Part shown: in pieces, positions 23,034 through 31,315 of the stretch | How positions within the stretch are numbered: the stretch's first letter is position 1 | Layout of the letters: each line of letters opens with the position of its first letter | Source: JAAFIP01 sp031367325 | Lineage (GTDB): Bacteria; Pseudomonadota; Gammaproteobacteria; Burkholderiales; Burkholderiaceae_C | Direction of reading: 5' to 3' | NCBI GenBank assembly: GCA_031367325.1 | Contig: JANLPQ010000002.1 | Coordinates: 1-34,473, forward strand | DNA: 34,473 nt | Notes under the pieces: model-generated | Told to the model about the DNA's origin: nothing | What the model saw: the letters and a program-made list of their open reading frames with translations, nothing else | Database searches by the model: none | Position numbers and translations under genes: made by a program

Positions 23034-23929
23034 GTGCCGTATTAAAGTCGACCTTAGCGCAGCTGGTTGAGAAACAAAATAATGAAGCTACACGCCTAGC
23101 TAAATTTGCCAAGCGAAAACTAGTGAATCGGATAGCCTTAGTCTTATCGCTTGGTGCGATGTTGTTTGGTTTGTTTTGGTTAGCTTGGATCTTGTGGGAA
23201 ACTTTGCGCCTGGGTCTCACAGGACTTAGCATTGCAGCTTTCACTCAGATGACACCGCCACCTAACGAGATGGGTGGCTTAGCTAATGCACTGTGGGGAT
23301 CGTTTCTGATGGTGATGCTGGCCGCTTGTATTGGCACCCCCATTGGCATCATGGCAGGTATTTATCTGGCCGAATATGGCAGCAAGAGTCGCCTAGCTTC
23401 AATTACGCGGTTTGTGAATGATATTTTGCTGTCTGCGCCCAGTATCGTGATCGGCTTATTTGTATATGCGGTGGTGGTCACACGGTTCAAATCATTCAGT
23501 GGCATGGCTGGTGTATTGGCATTGGCGTTGATTGTGATACCTGTTGTGATTCGTACGACCGAGAACATGTTGTCGCTGGTACCAGCTGGTCTACGCGAAG
23601 CCGCCTACGCATTGGGATCGCCCAAGTGGAAGGTTATTTTGAGCATTACCTTGCGCGCATCCCGCGCGGGTGTTGTGACCGGTATCTTATTGGCGGTAGC
23701 ACGTATTTCTGGCGAGACCGCGCCTTTGCTGTTTACGGCGCTCAGTAACCAATTTTGGACGTCTAATTTGGGCGAACCAATGGCCAGTTTGCCAGTGACA
23801 ATTTTCAAATTTGCTATGAGCCCCTACGAAAACTGGCAACAGTTAGCATGGGCGGGCGTACTTATCATTACCGTAGCAGTACTAGGCTTGAATATTTTGG
23901 CCCGAGTGCTTACAAGGAATAAACAATAA
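23030..23929 (+). CDS. pstA: Phosphate ABC transporter permease PstA
   Basis: A 299-residue inner-membrane permease, partner of PstC. It has an N-terminal cytoplasmic segment of about 35 residues and then about six helices. The ATPase-contacting loop is REAAYALGSPKWKVILSITL, followed by ARISGETAPLLFTAL, both typical of PstA. SAPSIVIGLFVYAVVV matches the PSIVxG motif also seen in PstC. The start overlaps the pstC stop by four bases and the stop shares one base with the pstB start (TAATG), so the three transport genes are tightly coupled. Confidence 0.96.
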   Translation: MSAVLKSTLAQLVEKQNNEATRLAKFAKRKLVNRIALVLSLGAMLFGLFWLAWILWETLRLGLTGLSIAAFTQMTPPPNEMGGLANALWGSFLMVMLAACIGTPIGIMAGIYLAEYGSKSRLASITRFVNDILLSAPSIVIGLFVYAVVVTRFKSFSGMAGVLALALIVIPVVIRTTENMLSLVPAGLREAAYALGSPKWKVILSITLRASRAGVVTGILLAVARISGETAPLLFTALSNQFWTSNLGEPMASLPVTIFKFAMSPYENWQQLAWAGVLIITVAVLGLNILARVLTRNKQ

Positions 23930-24726
23930 TGAATGCATCAGTCATGCCTTTAGATAATAACTTACAACAAGAATCACCAAAGTTGGTGGTGCGCGATCTA
24001 AATTTTTATTATGGGAAATTTCAAGCACTTAAAAATATCAACCTAACGGTGCCTGAAAAAAAAGTAACCGCTTTCATTGGCCCGTCGGGTTGCGGAAAAT
24101 CTACCTTGTTACGTACTTTTAATCGAATGTTTGAGTTGTATCCTGATCAACGCGCAACAGGTGAAATTATGTTGGACGGCGAGAATTTGTTGACTAGCAA
24201 ATCGGATGTCGCGTTGATTCGCGCCAAGGTGGGTATGGTTTTTCAAAAGCCCACGCCATTCCCGATGTCGATCTATGACAATATTGCTTTTGGCGTCAAG
24301 TTATTTGAAAGCCTGAATACCAGTGATATGGATGACCGCGTTGAATGGGCATTGCGAAAAGCCGCTTTGTGGGGTGAGGTGAAAGATAAGCTAGGTCAAA
24401 GCGGCGGTGGCTTATCTGGCGGGCAGCAGCAACGCTTGTGCATAGCACGCGGCATAGCCATCAAGCCGCAAGTGCTGTTGCTTGACGAGCCCTGCTCTGC
24501 GCTAGACCCTATCTCCACAGCCAAGATAGAAGAACTAATTGCTGAGCTAAAGAGCGAGTACACCGTAGTAATCGTCACACACAATATGCAGCAGGCAGCC
24601 CGCTGCAGTGATTACACGGCTTACATGTATTTGGGTGACTTGATGGAGTTTGGTGAGACCGAGCAATTGTTCTTTAAGCCTAAACGCAAAGAAACTGAAG
24701 ACTACATTACCGGCCGCTTTGGCTGA
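23929..24726 (+). CDS. pstB: Phosphate ABC transporter ATPase PstB
   Basis: A 265-residue ATPase that powers PstCA. Walker A is GPSGCGKST (51-59), the Q-loop is VFQKPTPFPMSIYDN, the signature is LSGGQQQRLCIARG, Walker B is VLLLDEPCSALDP, and the switch histidine is in VTHNMQQA. The PTPFPMSIYDN segment separates PstB from other ATPases. Length is normal for the family. The C-terminal TEDYITGRFG is also characteristic. It starts on the last base of the pstA stop and is followed 23 bases later by phoU. Confidence 0.97.
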   Translation: MNASVMPLDNNLQQESPKLVVRDLNFYYGKFQALKNINLTVPEKKVTAFIGPSGCGKSTLLRTFNRMFELYPDQRATGEIMLDGENLLTSKSDVALIRAKVGMVFQKPTPFPMSIYDNIAFGVKLFESLNTSDMDDRVEWALRKAALWGEVKDKLGQSGGGLSGGQQQRLCIARGIAIKPQVLLLDEPCSALDPISTAKIEELIAELKSEYTVVIVTHNMQQAARCSDYTAYMYLGDLMEFGETEQLFFKPKRKETEDYITGRFG

Positions 24727-24749
24727 TCAAAAAAACTTGAGGATTGACA

Positions 24750-25451
24750 ATGGCAGATAAACATCTTTCTACCCAATTTGATGCTGACTTGAACGCCGTG
24801 TCTGCACGATTGATGGAAATGGCTGGATTGGTAGAGTCGCAAACTCGCCACGCTATTGAAGCGCTTACCACTTTTGATGCAGAGATTGCTTCCCGCGTTA
24901 TCAAAGACGAAGAGCGTGTGAATGCGATGGAAATTCAAATTGATAAAGAGCTAAGCTCCATCATTGGGCGTCGCCAGCCTACCGCACGCGACTTACGTTT
25001 GTTGATGGCAATTTCTCGCATGACTGCTAACCTTGAGCGTGCTGGCGACGAGTCACACAAGATCGCTCGCATGGTGCAAAATATGATTGCCAGCGGATTA
25101 GCAAGATCATTACCCGTGCGCGAGCTGCATGTAGCTGTTGAGCTTGCTTCGGGCTTGCTGCGTAAATCGCTGGATGCATTTGCGAGGTTGGATACAACCG
25201 CTGCTGTAGCCATCTTAAAAGAAGATGATTTGATTGACCGTGAGTTTGGCGGATTTGTACGCAAACTGGTGACTTACATGATGGAGGATCCGCGCATGAT
25301 TTCACCTAGCTTAGATTTGTTGTTTGTGGCCAAAGCCATCGAGCGTATTGGCGACCATGCAAAAAACATAGCTGAATCTATTATTTATGTAGTTAAAGGT
25401 GCCGATGTACGACATAGCTCCATGGAGCAAATCGAATCAGCGGTAGGTTAG
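24750..25451 (+). CDS. phoU: Phosphate signalling regulator PhoU
   Basis: A 233-residue cytoplasmic all-helical protein made of two PhoU repeats. It links the Pst transporter to PhoR and keeps the Pho regulon off when phosphate is plentiful. The metal-binding-type helices appear twice, as DRELRLLMAISRMTANLERAGD-like text near residue 78-95 and as LDLLFVAKAIERIGDHAKNIAE near 190. GAGG at 24739-24742 lies seven bases before the ATG at 24750, so the TTG six bases earlier is rejected. Order pstB-phoU-phoB-phoR is standard for betaproteobacteria. Confidence 0.96.
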   Translation: MADKHLSTQFDADLNAVSARLMEMAGLVESQTRHAIEALTTFDAEIASRVIKDEERVNAMEIQIDKELSSIIGRRQPTARDLRLLMAISRMTANLERAGDESHKIARMVQNMIASGLARSLPVRELHVAVELASGLLRKSLDAFARLDTTAAVAILKEDDLIDREFGGFVRKLVTYMMEDPRMISPSLDLLFVAKAIERIGDHAKNIAESIIYVVKGADVRHSSMEQIESAVG

Positions 25452-25455
25452 CGCT

Positions 25456-26169
25456 ATGAAAACTTCACGCGTACTCATTGTGGAAGACGAGCCTTCAATT
25501 GCTGAGTTGATTGCGATCAATTTACGCCATCACGGATTTGAACCCATCATTGCATACGATGGTGAGCAAGCACAGCGTGAACTGGACGCTGTATTACCCG
25601 ATGTGATTTTGTTGGATTGGATGCTGCCAGGTGTCAGTGGCCTAAGTCTGGCGCGTAAATGGCGCGCAGATCCTCGCACCAAGCCTGTGCCTCTGTTGAT
25701 GTTGACCGCTAGAGGTGATGAGCCGGACAAAATTCAAGGCTTAGATGCAGGCGCTGATGATTATGTAACTAAACCATTTTCTACTCAGGAGCTCATGGCC
25801 CGCATACGCGCTGTGCTCAGGCGCCGGTCACCTGAGCAAATGACAGAGCAGTTATCAATTGGCGCGTTAACCTTAGACGGGGCTACGCATCGCGTGGCCC
25901 ACCATGGGGTAGAGCTCAGGCTGGGACCCACAGAGTTCAAATTACTAAATTACTTAATGACCTACCCTGAGCGCGTGCATAGCCGTGCGCAGTTATTGGA
26001 CAAAGTTTGGGGCGACCATGTATTTATCGAAGAGCGAACAGTTGATGTGCACGTCAAACGCCTGCGCGAAGCGCTAAGCGTTGCAGGTGCGATGGTGGAG
26101 ACTGTACGTGGCGCTGGCTATCGCATGACCGCTAAACCTGTCGTAGCCCTGCCTGCGCAGATCGCGTAG
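25456..26169 (+). CDS. phoB: Phosphate response regulator PhoB
   Basis: A 237-residue OmpR-type response regulator. Receiver domain 1-120 has acidic pocket D11-E12, phosphoacceptor D54 (ILLDWMLPG), T84 (LMLTA) and K106 (TKPFS). The winged helix-turn-helix (about 135-230) includes RLGPTEFKLLNYLM and the recognition region RTVDVHVKRLREAL. Phosphorylated by PhoR, it binds Pho boxes such as those before pstS, phoX and the FAS1 gene in this window. It starts four bases after phoU and precedes phoR by 52 bases. Confidence 0.96.
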   Translation: MKTSRVLIVEDEPSIAELIAINLRHHGFEPIIAYDGEQAQRELDAVLPDVILLDWMLPGVSGLSLARKWRADPRTKPVPLLMLTARGDEPDKIQGLDAGADDYVTKPFSTQELMARIRAVLRRRSPEQMTEQLSIGALTLDGATHRVAHHGVELRLGPTEFKLLNYLMTYPERVHSRAQLLDKVWGDHVFIEERTVDVHVKRLREALSVAGAMVETVRGAGYRMTAKPVVALPAQIA

Positions 26170-26221
26170 TGGTTAGTCTTTGGTGCTTGTGGTTGAATGC
26201 GCAAATCAAAAAAATCTCAAT

Positions 26222-27550
26222 ATGCTGGCACGACTCACTACGTTTATCATAGCTGCTTGCGCAGGTTTTTTGGTAGCTTACAGCTTATTTCCTATTGATA
26301 TTGCAGTGTGGGGTGCCTTACTGGCAATGGTAGGGTTGCTGCTTTGGGATAGCTGGGGCGCCCGTGGATTTGACACGGCTTTGCGTGCCATGGTGGCTGG
26401 TAATGCCGTGACTGACCACTCTGGCTGGTGGGGAGGTTTGCAAAGCCGTGTGCGCCGGCTGGTGCGTAATAAAGACCAACAAATTGCGACCAGCGAACAA
26501 CGTATGACAGATTTCTTGGCTGCTATTCAAGCATCACCTAATGGTGTGCTTTTGTTGGATAACCAAAGCCGTATTGAATGGTGTAACCAAACTGCAGCGC
26601 AGCAATTAGGCTTGGATGCGCAGCGCGATGTGCTGCAGCATATCGGCAATTTAGTACGACAACCAGCATTTGCTAATTACCTGAGTCAAACTAATTTTGA
26701 TCACGAAGTAGTGTTTGCAGCTGCAAATAGCACCCCCAAACGACCAGTCAGTATCTCAGTGCAGCTACACCCCTACGGTGAGGGCCGCAAGCTAATGCTG
26801 ACACGTGACGTTACCGCCATAGAGCAAGCTGAGGCACAGCGCCGAGATTTTGTGGCTAACGTATCGCATGAAATTCGTACTCCACTCACAGTACTGAGCG
26901 GTTTTGTAGAGACGTTGCAAAACCTGCCCTTAGATGAATCGCAGCGCAACCGTTATCTTGGCCTCATGGCGCAGCAGTCGCAGCGCATGCAAGCATTGGT
27001 GCAAGATTTGCTCACTTTGTCGCGCTTAGAGGGCAGTGCTGTTCCTAGTCTGCGAGACAGCTTCAGTGTGCAAGCGCTGTTATCCCAATGTGAGCAAGAT
27101 GCACTGGCATTGATGCAAACTCACGTCAACACACAGCCACTGCGATTGCATTTTGGCTATGCCGACGTGGCCAGCGAGAACACAGTGTTGCTGGGTAACC
27201 ATAACGAGCTGCTCAGCGCCATGGGTAACTTGGTCAACAATGCTGTGCGTTATACCCCAGTGGGTGGTCGTATAGATGTTGTGTGGACGCTGTTGCCCGA
27301 TGGTCGTGGTGAGCTGCGTGTCACAGACACAGGACCTGGCATTCAAGCAGAGCATATTCCGCGCTTAACTGAGAGGTTTTATCGGGTAGACCGTAGCCGT
27401 TCGCGCGACACTGGCGGTACGGGCCTGGGTTTAGCGATAGTTAAACACGTAGCGCAACGTCATGGTGGTGAGTTACTGATAGAGTCTGTTGTAGGCAAGG
27501 GCTCGACGTTTACCTTGCTGATTGGTGCGGTGCGTGTGCGATCTGTCTAA
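26222..27550 (+). CDS. phoR: Phosphate sensor histidine kinase PhoR
   Basis: A 442-residue membrane histidine kinase. Two close hydrophobic segments (about 5-24 and 27-43) with almost no periplasmic loop are typical of PhoR, which senses through Pst/PhoU. A PAS region spans about 95-195. The phosphoacceptor is H216 in NVSHEIRTP. The ATPase half has NNAVRYTP (N box), DTGPGI (G1) and GTGLGLAIV (G2). The ATG at 26222 is chosen; non-ATG starts up to 42 bases earlier exist and none has a good ribosome site. The first membrane helix is partly encoded by a sequence resembling the dispersed repeat. The stop overlaps the convergent MATE gene by four bases. Confidence 0.95.
   Translation: MLARLTTFIIAACAGFLVAYSLFPIDIAVWGALLAMVGLLLWDSWGARGFDTALRAMVAGNAVTDHSGWWGGLQSRVRRLVRNKDQQIATSEQRMTDFLAAIQASPNGVLLLDNQSRIEWCNQTAAQQLGLDAQRDVLQHIGNLVRQPAFANYLSQTNFDHEVVFAAANSTPKRPVSISVQLHPYGEGRKLMLTRDVTAIEQAEAQRRDFVANVSHEIRTPLTVLSGFVETLQNLPLDESQRNRYLGLMAQQSQRMQALVQDLLTLSRLEGSAVPSLRDSFSVQALLSQCEQDALALMQTHVNTQPLRLHFGYADVASENTVLLGNHNELLSAMGNLVNNAVRYTPVGGRIDVVWTLLPDGRGELRVTDTGPGIQAEHIPRLTERFYRVDRSRSRDTGGTGLGLAIVKHVAQRHGGELLIESVVGKGSTFTLLIGAVRVRSV
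26238..26266 (+). repeat. Possible dispersed-repeat remnant (copy G) in phoR
   Basis: ATAGCTGCTTGCGCAGG at 26249-26265 matches the repeat core with one change (A to C), and CTA-N5-TC upstream is compatible with the repeat's left end. It encodes part of the first PhoR membrane helix (IIAACAG). Chance similarity cannot be excluded. Confidence 0.4.
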
Positions 27551-28911
27551 CGAGTATGTTTATTAAGTAGGACTAAGAATAGCAGCGCTACTGTAGCCAA
27601 GGCCGCGCTGCCCGCTATCCAAAATGCCTGTGCGTTTAACAGAGCAGTGCCCCAAGGGCCACTGTTGTAGGCCAAGACGTAACCACCTGCCAAACCAACA
27701 CCCCAAAGCGTCACGCCATAGATCAGCAATGGTACCAACGTGACACGATAGCAGCGTAATACAAAAGAGCAAATAGTTTGCAGCGCGTCAAACCAATGGT
27801 ACAAAGCCACCCAGCTTAGCAAGCTGGCAGCTAGCGCAACCACCACTATGTTGCTTGAGTACAAGCTGGCAATTTGTGTTGCCAATAGCCACACTGCCAA
27901 TGCCACACAGCTAGCGACAGTTACGGCTAAAGCTAAACCCAAGCGCGCCGCCGCTCGCGCACGCTGTGGCTGGCCAGCGCCTATCCAGTACGATACGCGC
28001 GCGCTGCATGCTACGGACATTGCTAGTGGCAGCATGTACATCACGCCTGCGACATTGGAGGCAATTTGATGGCTTGCGGCAGGGGTCACACCCAGACGCG
28101 CAATGAAAAGTGCCATCAGAGTGAACGAGGTGATTTCTACCAAATAGGCTAATCCTCCCGGAACGCCAGTGCGAGCAAAGCGGCCCAGCAGCTGCCAGTC
28201 GGGTGGGCCCACAGATTGCCACAGCTTTAAGGGTCGGTAAACAGGCTGTGTGCGCAGCATGGCGATGGCGCACAGCAGCATAAGCCAATTGACGATAAAC
28301 GTAGCCCATGCACAGCCTGCTAAGCCCATAGCAGGCACGCCCAGTCCGCCAAAGGTCAGCCATACTGTCAATGGAATTTTTACCACCAGCGACCCTACCT
28401 GCAACCATGTGACCAGCAGTGGCTTGCCCAAAGCTTGGTTAAGCGATGAATACATGCGAAAGCCCATTGCAGGCAACAAACCCCAAGCCAAGATAGCCAA
28501 GTACTCTTGTATGGCGGGCATCATAGTGACCGGTACTTGCGCCAATCGCAGCAGCGGCGTAGAAAACAACATGACTGCCATACCCAATATCACCAGTACA
28601 GATGCTAGATAAAGCGACTGACGCACAGTGCGGCCCAAGCGAGGGTACTGCTGCGCCCCATGAAGCTCTGCATAAACGGGTAGCAGCGCCTGCAGCACAC
28701 CGTTGAGCGACACATATACGCTGACATAAATGGCTAGACCGATCGACAACACGGCCAAGGCATCTGTAGCGTAGCGGCCCGCGACAATGGTGTCAGTGAT
28801 GCTAAACGCCATGACCGCTAGCTGGCCCACTACGATAGTGCCCGCATGCCGCGACATAGCGCCTAGCTCTGCGCGGGTACTGTTATGTGTGCGGGGTAGT
28901 TGATCTGGCAC
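27547..28911 (-). CDS. MATE-family multidrug/sodium efflux transporter
   Basis: A roughly 454-residue inner-membrane exporter of the MATE (NorM-like) family with about twelve helices. The opening core MSRHAGTIVVGQLAVMAFSITDTIVAGRY is typical, with GVPGGLAYLVEITSFTLMALFIARLG starting the second half. Such pumps export cationic drugs against Na+ or H+. The start is uncertain: a TTG at 28962 would overlap the upstream gene by 43 bases, a GTG at 28911 follows that gene's stop by nine, and an ATG at 28857 is the most conservative; 28911 is used here. It probably shares a transcript with the upstream membrane protein. Its end overlaps the phoR stop. Confidence 0.86.
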   Translation of the reverse strand: MPDQLPRTHNSTRAELGAMSRHAGTIVVGQLAVMAFSITDTIVAGRYATDALAVLSIGLAIYVSVYVSLNGVLQALLPVYAELHGAQQYPRLGRTVRQSLYLASVLVILGMAVMLFSTPLLRLAQVPVTMMPAIQEYLAILAWGLLPAMGFRMYSSLNQALGKPLLVTWLQVGSLVVKIPLTVWLTFGGLGVPAMGLAGCAWATFIVNWLMLLCAIAMLRTQPVYRPLKLWQSVGPPDWQLLGRFARTGVPGGLAYLVEITSFTLMALFIARLGVTPAASHQIASNVAGVMYMLPLAMSVACSARVSYWIGAGQPQRARAAARLGLALAVTVASCVALAVWLLATQIASLYSSNIVVVALAASLLSWVALYHWFDALQTICSFVLRCYRVTLVPLLIYGVTLWGVGLAGGYVLAYNSGPWGTALLNAQAFWIAGSAALATVALLFLVLLNKHTR

Positions 28912-28919
28912 AGCCAAGG

Positions 28920-30614
28920 TTAACGCACCGCTGGCGTGGTAACGCGACGGTATACGACCCAATCGTCGCGCTCAGATGATCGGCGGCGCGCGCCACCAGC
29001 TTTGCGCCACTGCCCGGCGCTGCTAGAAAAATTCATATCTCCTTGCGTTGCGGCACCAGTGATCAACCAAGGGCAGTCAGTGTCACCACTTAGCAGCACT
29101 AAATGCAAATTGCCATGGTAGCTAAGGGCGGCAGCATCGGCTTGGCTAAGCCCGGTAATGGCAACGCAATTCTTATCACCTGCTGGTATGGTGCGGGTGA
29201 TTTGCCGCACTGTAGCCACATCGCTGCGCGCAAAGTTCAAGAGCGGCATCCACAGCGTCATTAGCAGCAGCCACGACATGGCCGCGCCGCCTGCGGGCAA
29301 TACTAGGCTTTTCCATAACGCATCGCGGTGGCGGCCTGCACGCCACACCACCAGCCAACCCCAAGCAATGGTAGCTGCCAAGGCCGCTAAAAATGCTAGC
29401 CAAGTAAAGCTAGGCTCAAAACCGGGTAGCAAGCGGCGCACGTTGGCCGCAGGCTGCGCAGGTACACCCGTTTGCATGGCAATCCACACTACCCAAATAA
29501 TCAGGCCGCAACCAGTAAAGAAAAGCAAAGTAAACCAGTCAATCAGCGCCGTCACATTGCGCTGCAAGGTGGGCAATGCAAACGCAGCCAAACAAGCTAG
29601 CGCTGGTGCCACCAGTAAGAGCGTGCGGTCAGCATTGGGCGCGATGATGGTGGCGATGATGATTACGCTGAAAAAGCTTAGCGGTAAGGCAATATGCAAG
29701 TGACGCCACCACGCACGCCACTTCCACAAACCTACCAGTGCCATGGGCCAAGCGGGCCAAGTAAACCACAGCATCAGCTTGCCCCAGCTACGCCAGTCTA
29801 GCCAAGTTGTGGGAACATGCCCTATTTGGGCATACCAAAGATCTAGCTCGATAGCCAAAACGCTAGCAGCGACACCTAGGGCCGCAAAATACACTGCCCA
29901 ACAGCGAGCATTTGCGTCTTTTTGCAAAACTCTGGCCAGCGCACCCGCACAAGCCAAGGCCAAGCCAAATGCAGGGACGCCACTGAGTGCCAAACCGAAT
30001 GATGCAATAAAAGCGGTGATAGCGGGCAACACGGTGCGGTAGGGTGACGCTGCAAATGCAAAAAACAGCAGGGCAGTAAATGCTAGTTGTGCCGCGTAAG
30101 GTGTGGTTTCGTGAGACAGCTGCGCCAAGCCCAGCATCGCTATCATGGCCAACAGGCCGCCGTCGGCCATGGCACGCGCGTAGTCAGTAGGCTGTGCCTC
30201 GCCACCAAAGGCAAATGGCACTGGCTGGGAGGCATCACGCCTAGCCAAGTAGTACACGGCATACCAAGTGGCCAACAGGGTGACACCCAACAGCATGGCG
30301 AACGGTATGCGCGCAGCAAAATCGGGGTTCAGCCACGCAGGTGCTAGCTTCATGCTAGTAGCACCTAGCCAGTACGGCAACAGCGCGGGTAGCTCAACGC
30401 CTTGGCCCATCCAACGCACAGGCCACCAGGCTGAGTCACCCGTTGCCAACGCACGCATCACGCCGAACGCAGCCAAGTCTTGGCTGCGCCAAGGGTCGCG
30501 CCCAATGAACCCTGGCAGTATGTAAGCCAGACAAAAAAGCCACAGCGCTACGCGCGGCAATCGGCGTACTGCGGATTGCGCTACAACGGCGGGGGTAGGT
30601 GGATGGCTAGTCAC
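28920..30614 (-). CDS. Multi-pass membrane protein, GT-C/ArnT-like glycosyltransferase candidate
   Basis: A roughly 564-residue inner-membrane protein with about twelve hydrophobic segments from residue 20 to 490 and a soluble C-terminal domain of about 100 residues. The first loop, GFIGRDPWRSQDLAAFGVMRAL, resembles the acidic catalytic loop of GT-C enzymes such as ArnT, which move a sugar from a lipid carrier. Further family motifs were not certain, so function is tentative. No ATG is near the start: GTG at 30614 is used, and TTG at 30671 would add 19 unremarkable residues. The C-terminal domain has two well-spaced cysteines (near NCVAITG and DTDCPW). It is followed nine bases later by the MATE gene. 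Confidence 0.75.
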   Translation of the reverse strand: MTSHPPTPAVVAQSAVRRLPRVALWLFCLAYILPGFIGRDPWRSQDLAAFGVMRALATGDSAWWPVRWMGQGVELPALLPYWLGATSMKLAPAWLNPDFAARIPFAMLLGVTLLATWYAVYYLARRDASQPVPFAFGGEAQPTDYARAMADGGLLAMIAMLGLAQLSHETTPYAAQLAFTALLFFAFAASPYRTVLPAITAFIASFGLALSGVPAFGLALACAGALARVLQKDANARCWAVYFAALGVAASVLAIELDLWYAQIGHVPTTWLDWRSWGKLMLWFTWPAWPMALVGLWKWRAWWRHLHIALPLSFFSVIIIATIIAPNADRTLLLVAPALACLAAFALPTLQRNVTALIDWFTLLFFTGCGLIIWVVWIAMQTGVPAQPAANVRRLLPGFEPSFTWLAFLAALAATIAWGWLVVWRAGRHRDALWKSLVLPAGGAAMSWLLLMTLWMPLLNFARSDVATVRQITRTIPAGDKNCVAITGLSQADAAALSYHGNLHLVLLSGDTDCPWLITGAATQGDMNFSSSAGQWRKAGGARRRSSERDDWVVYRRVTTPAVR

Positions 30615-30709
30615 GGTAGCAAGATGGATGAGTGGTGAACTGGCGTTAGAACTGTGCTGCAGAGAATACAACGAAAAGGCAAATGCAACTCAATTGCACA
30701 AGCGGTTAG

Positions 30710-30750
30710 TTTCAAAAAGAAAAAGGCAGCACGGTTACCCGGGCTGCCTT
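30710..30750 (-). terminator. Rho-independent terminator of the L31 gene
   Basis: On the minus strand AAGGCAGC (30750-30743) pairs with GCTGCCTT (30730-30723) across a twelve-base loop, followed by the T-rich run TTTTTCTTTTT. It lies 32 bases beyond the L31 stop. Confidence 0.8.
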
Positions 30751-30781
30751 GCTGATCGCGCTGTTGCAAGCGCGCAGTGCC

Positions 30782-31096
30782 TTAGACTTTGCTTGCCTCG
30801 GCCGCTGCGGTGGCAGCCGTTGCAGCAGCGGTAGCTGCAGCAGTGGTGGTGGTACGACCAAAACGGTTGCGGAACTTCTCCACGCGGCCGCCCATGTTGT
30901 CCACCGACTTTTGCGTGCCAGTGTAGAACGGGTGTGACTCGCTGGAGGTATCAAGCTTGTACAACGGCAGTTCTTTGCCGTCTTCCATCTTGATCATTTC
31001 TTTGGTGTTAGCGCAAGAACGTGTGACAAACTTAAAGCCGTTGCTCAAGTCTTGAAAACATACGTCGCGGTAATTGGGGTGAATGCCGTCTTTCAT
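30782..31096 (-). CDS. rpmE2: 50S ribosomal protein L31 type B
   Basis: A 104-residue L31 of the zinc-free (type B) class. It opens MKDGIHPNYRDVCFQD and includes SHPFYTGTQKSVDNMGGRVEKFRNRFGR, the usual L31B end of the fold. Only single cysteines occur (DVCFQD and SCANT), so the four-cysteine zinc site of type A is absent. A 25-residue tail of Ala and Thr, with a little Glu, Lys and Val, follows the folded part. AAGGA lies eight bases before the ATG, and TATAAT lies 66 bases upstream. A terminator follows. In zinc-regulated species L31B replaces L31A; no obvious Zur site was recognised here. Confidence 0.95.
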   Translation of the reverse strand: MKDGIHPNYRDVCFQDLSNGFKFVTRSCANTKEMIKMEDGKELPLYKLDTSSESHPFYTGTQKSVDNMGGRVEKFRNRFGRTTTTAAATAAATAATAAAEASKV

Positions 31097-31161
31097 TGCA
31101 ATATCCTTGATGTTGCGGTAGCCGCGCAGCCCAGTGCCACGTACTTTCCGGTAAACTCTCT

Positions 31162-31167
31162 ATTATA
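31162..31167 (-). promoter_or_regulatory. -10 of the L31 promoter
   Basis: A perfect TATAAT on the minus strand lies 66 bases before the L31 start codon, with only a weak -35 candidate upstream. Confidence 0.5.
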
Positions 31168-31206
31168 GCTTTTCAAAGCCTATGTGCGGCACCCCATGGA
31201 GTACTA

Positions 31207-31268
31207 TTAATTTAATAGCTGCTTGAGCAGGATTTACTTGGGTTGCAAGCTCAAAAGGCATAAAAAAA
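31207..31268 (+). repeat. Dispersed repeat (copy C), intergenic
   Basis: CTATTAATTTA then ATAGCTGCTTGAGCAGG (31215-31231) and TTTACTTGGGTT, with a diverged right end that lacks the TTAGAGGC segment but keeps an AAAAGGCAT-like end. It lies between the L31 gene and the secreted protein gene, both on the minus strand. Confidence 0.8.
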
Positions 31269-31315
31269 CAGGGTTGCGAGACACTTTTGGACAAAAACAG
31301 CTTCTTTAGCCCGAT

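Noticed and set aside
29158..29703. A 181-codon open frame on the plus strand
   Set aside because: It is antisense to the GT-C-like membrane protein, whose hydrophobic composition explains it, and has no domain character or ribosome site.
30782..30870. Trinucleotide-like GCA/GCC run as a microsatellite or array
   Set aside because: It is simply the coding DNA of the Ala/Thr-rich tail of ribosomal protein L31; units are not exact.
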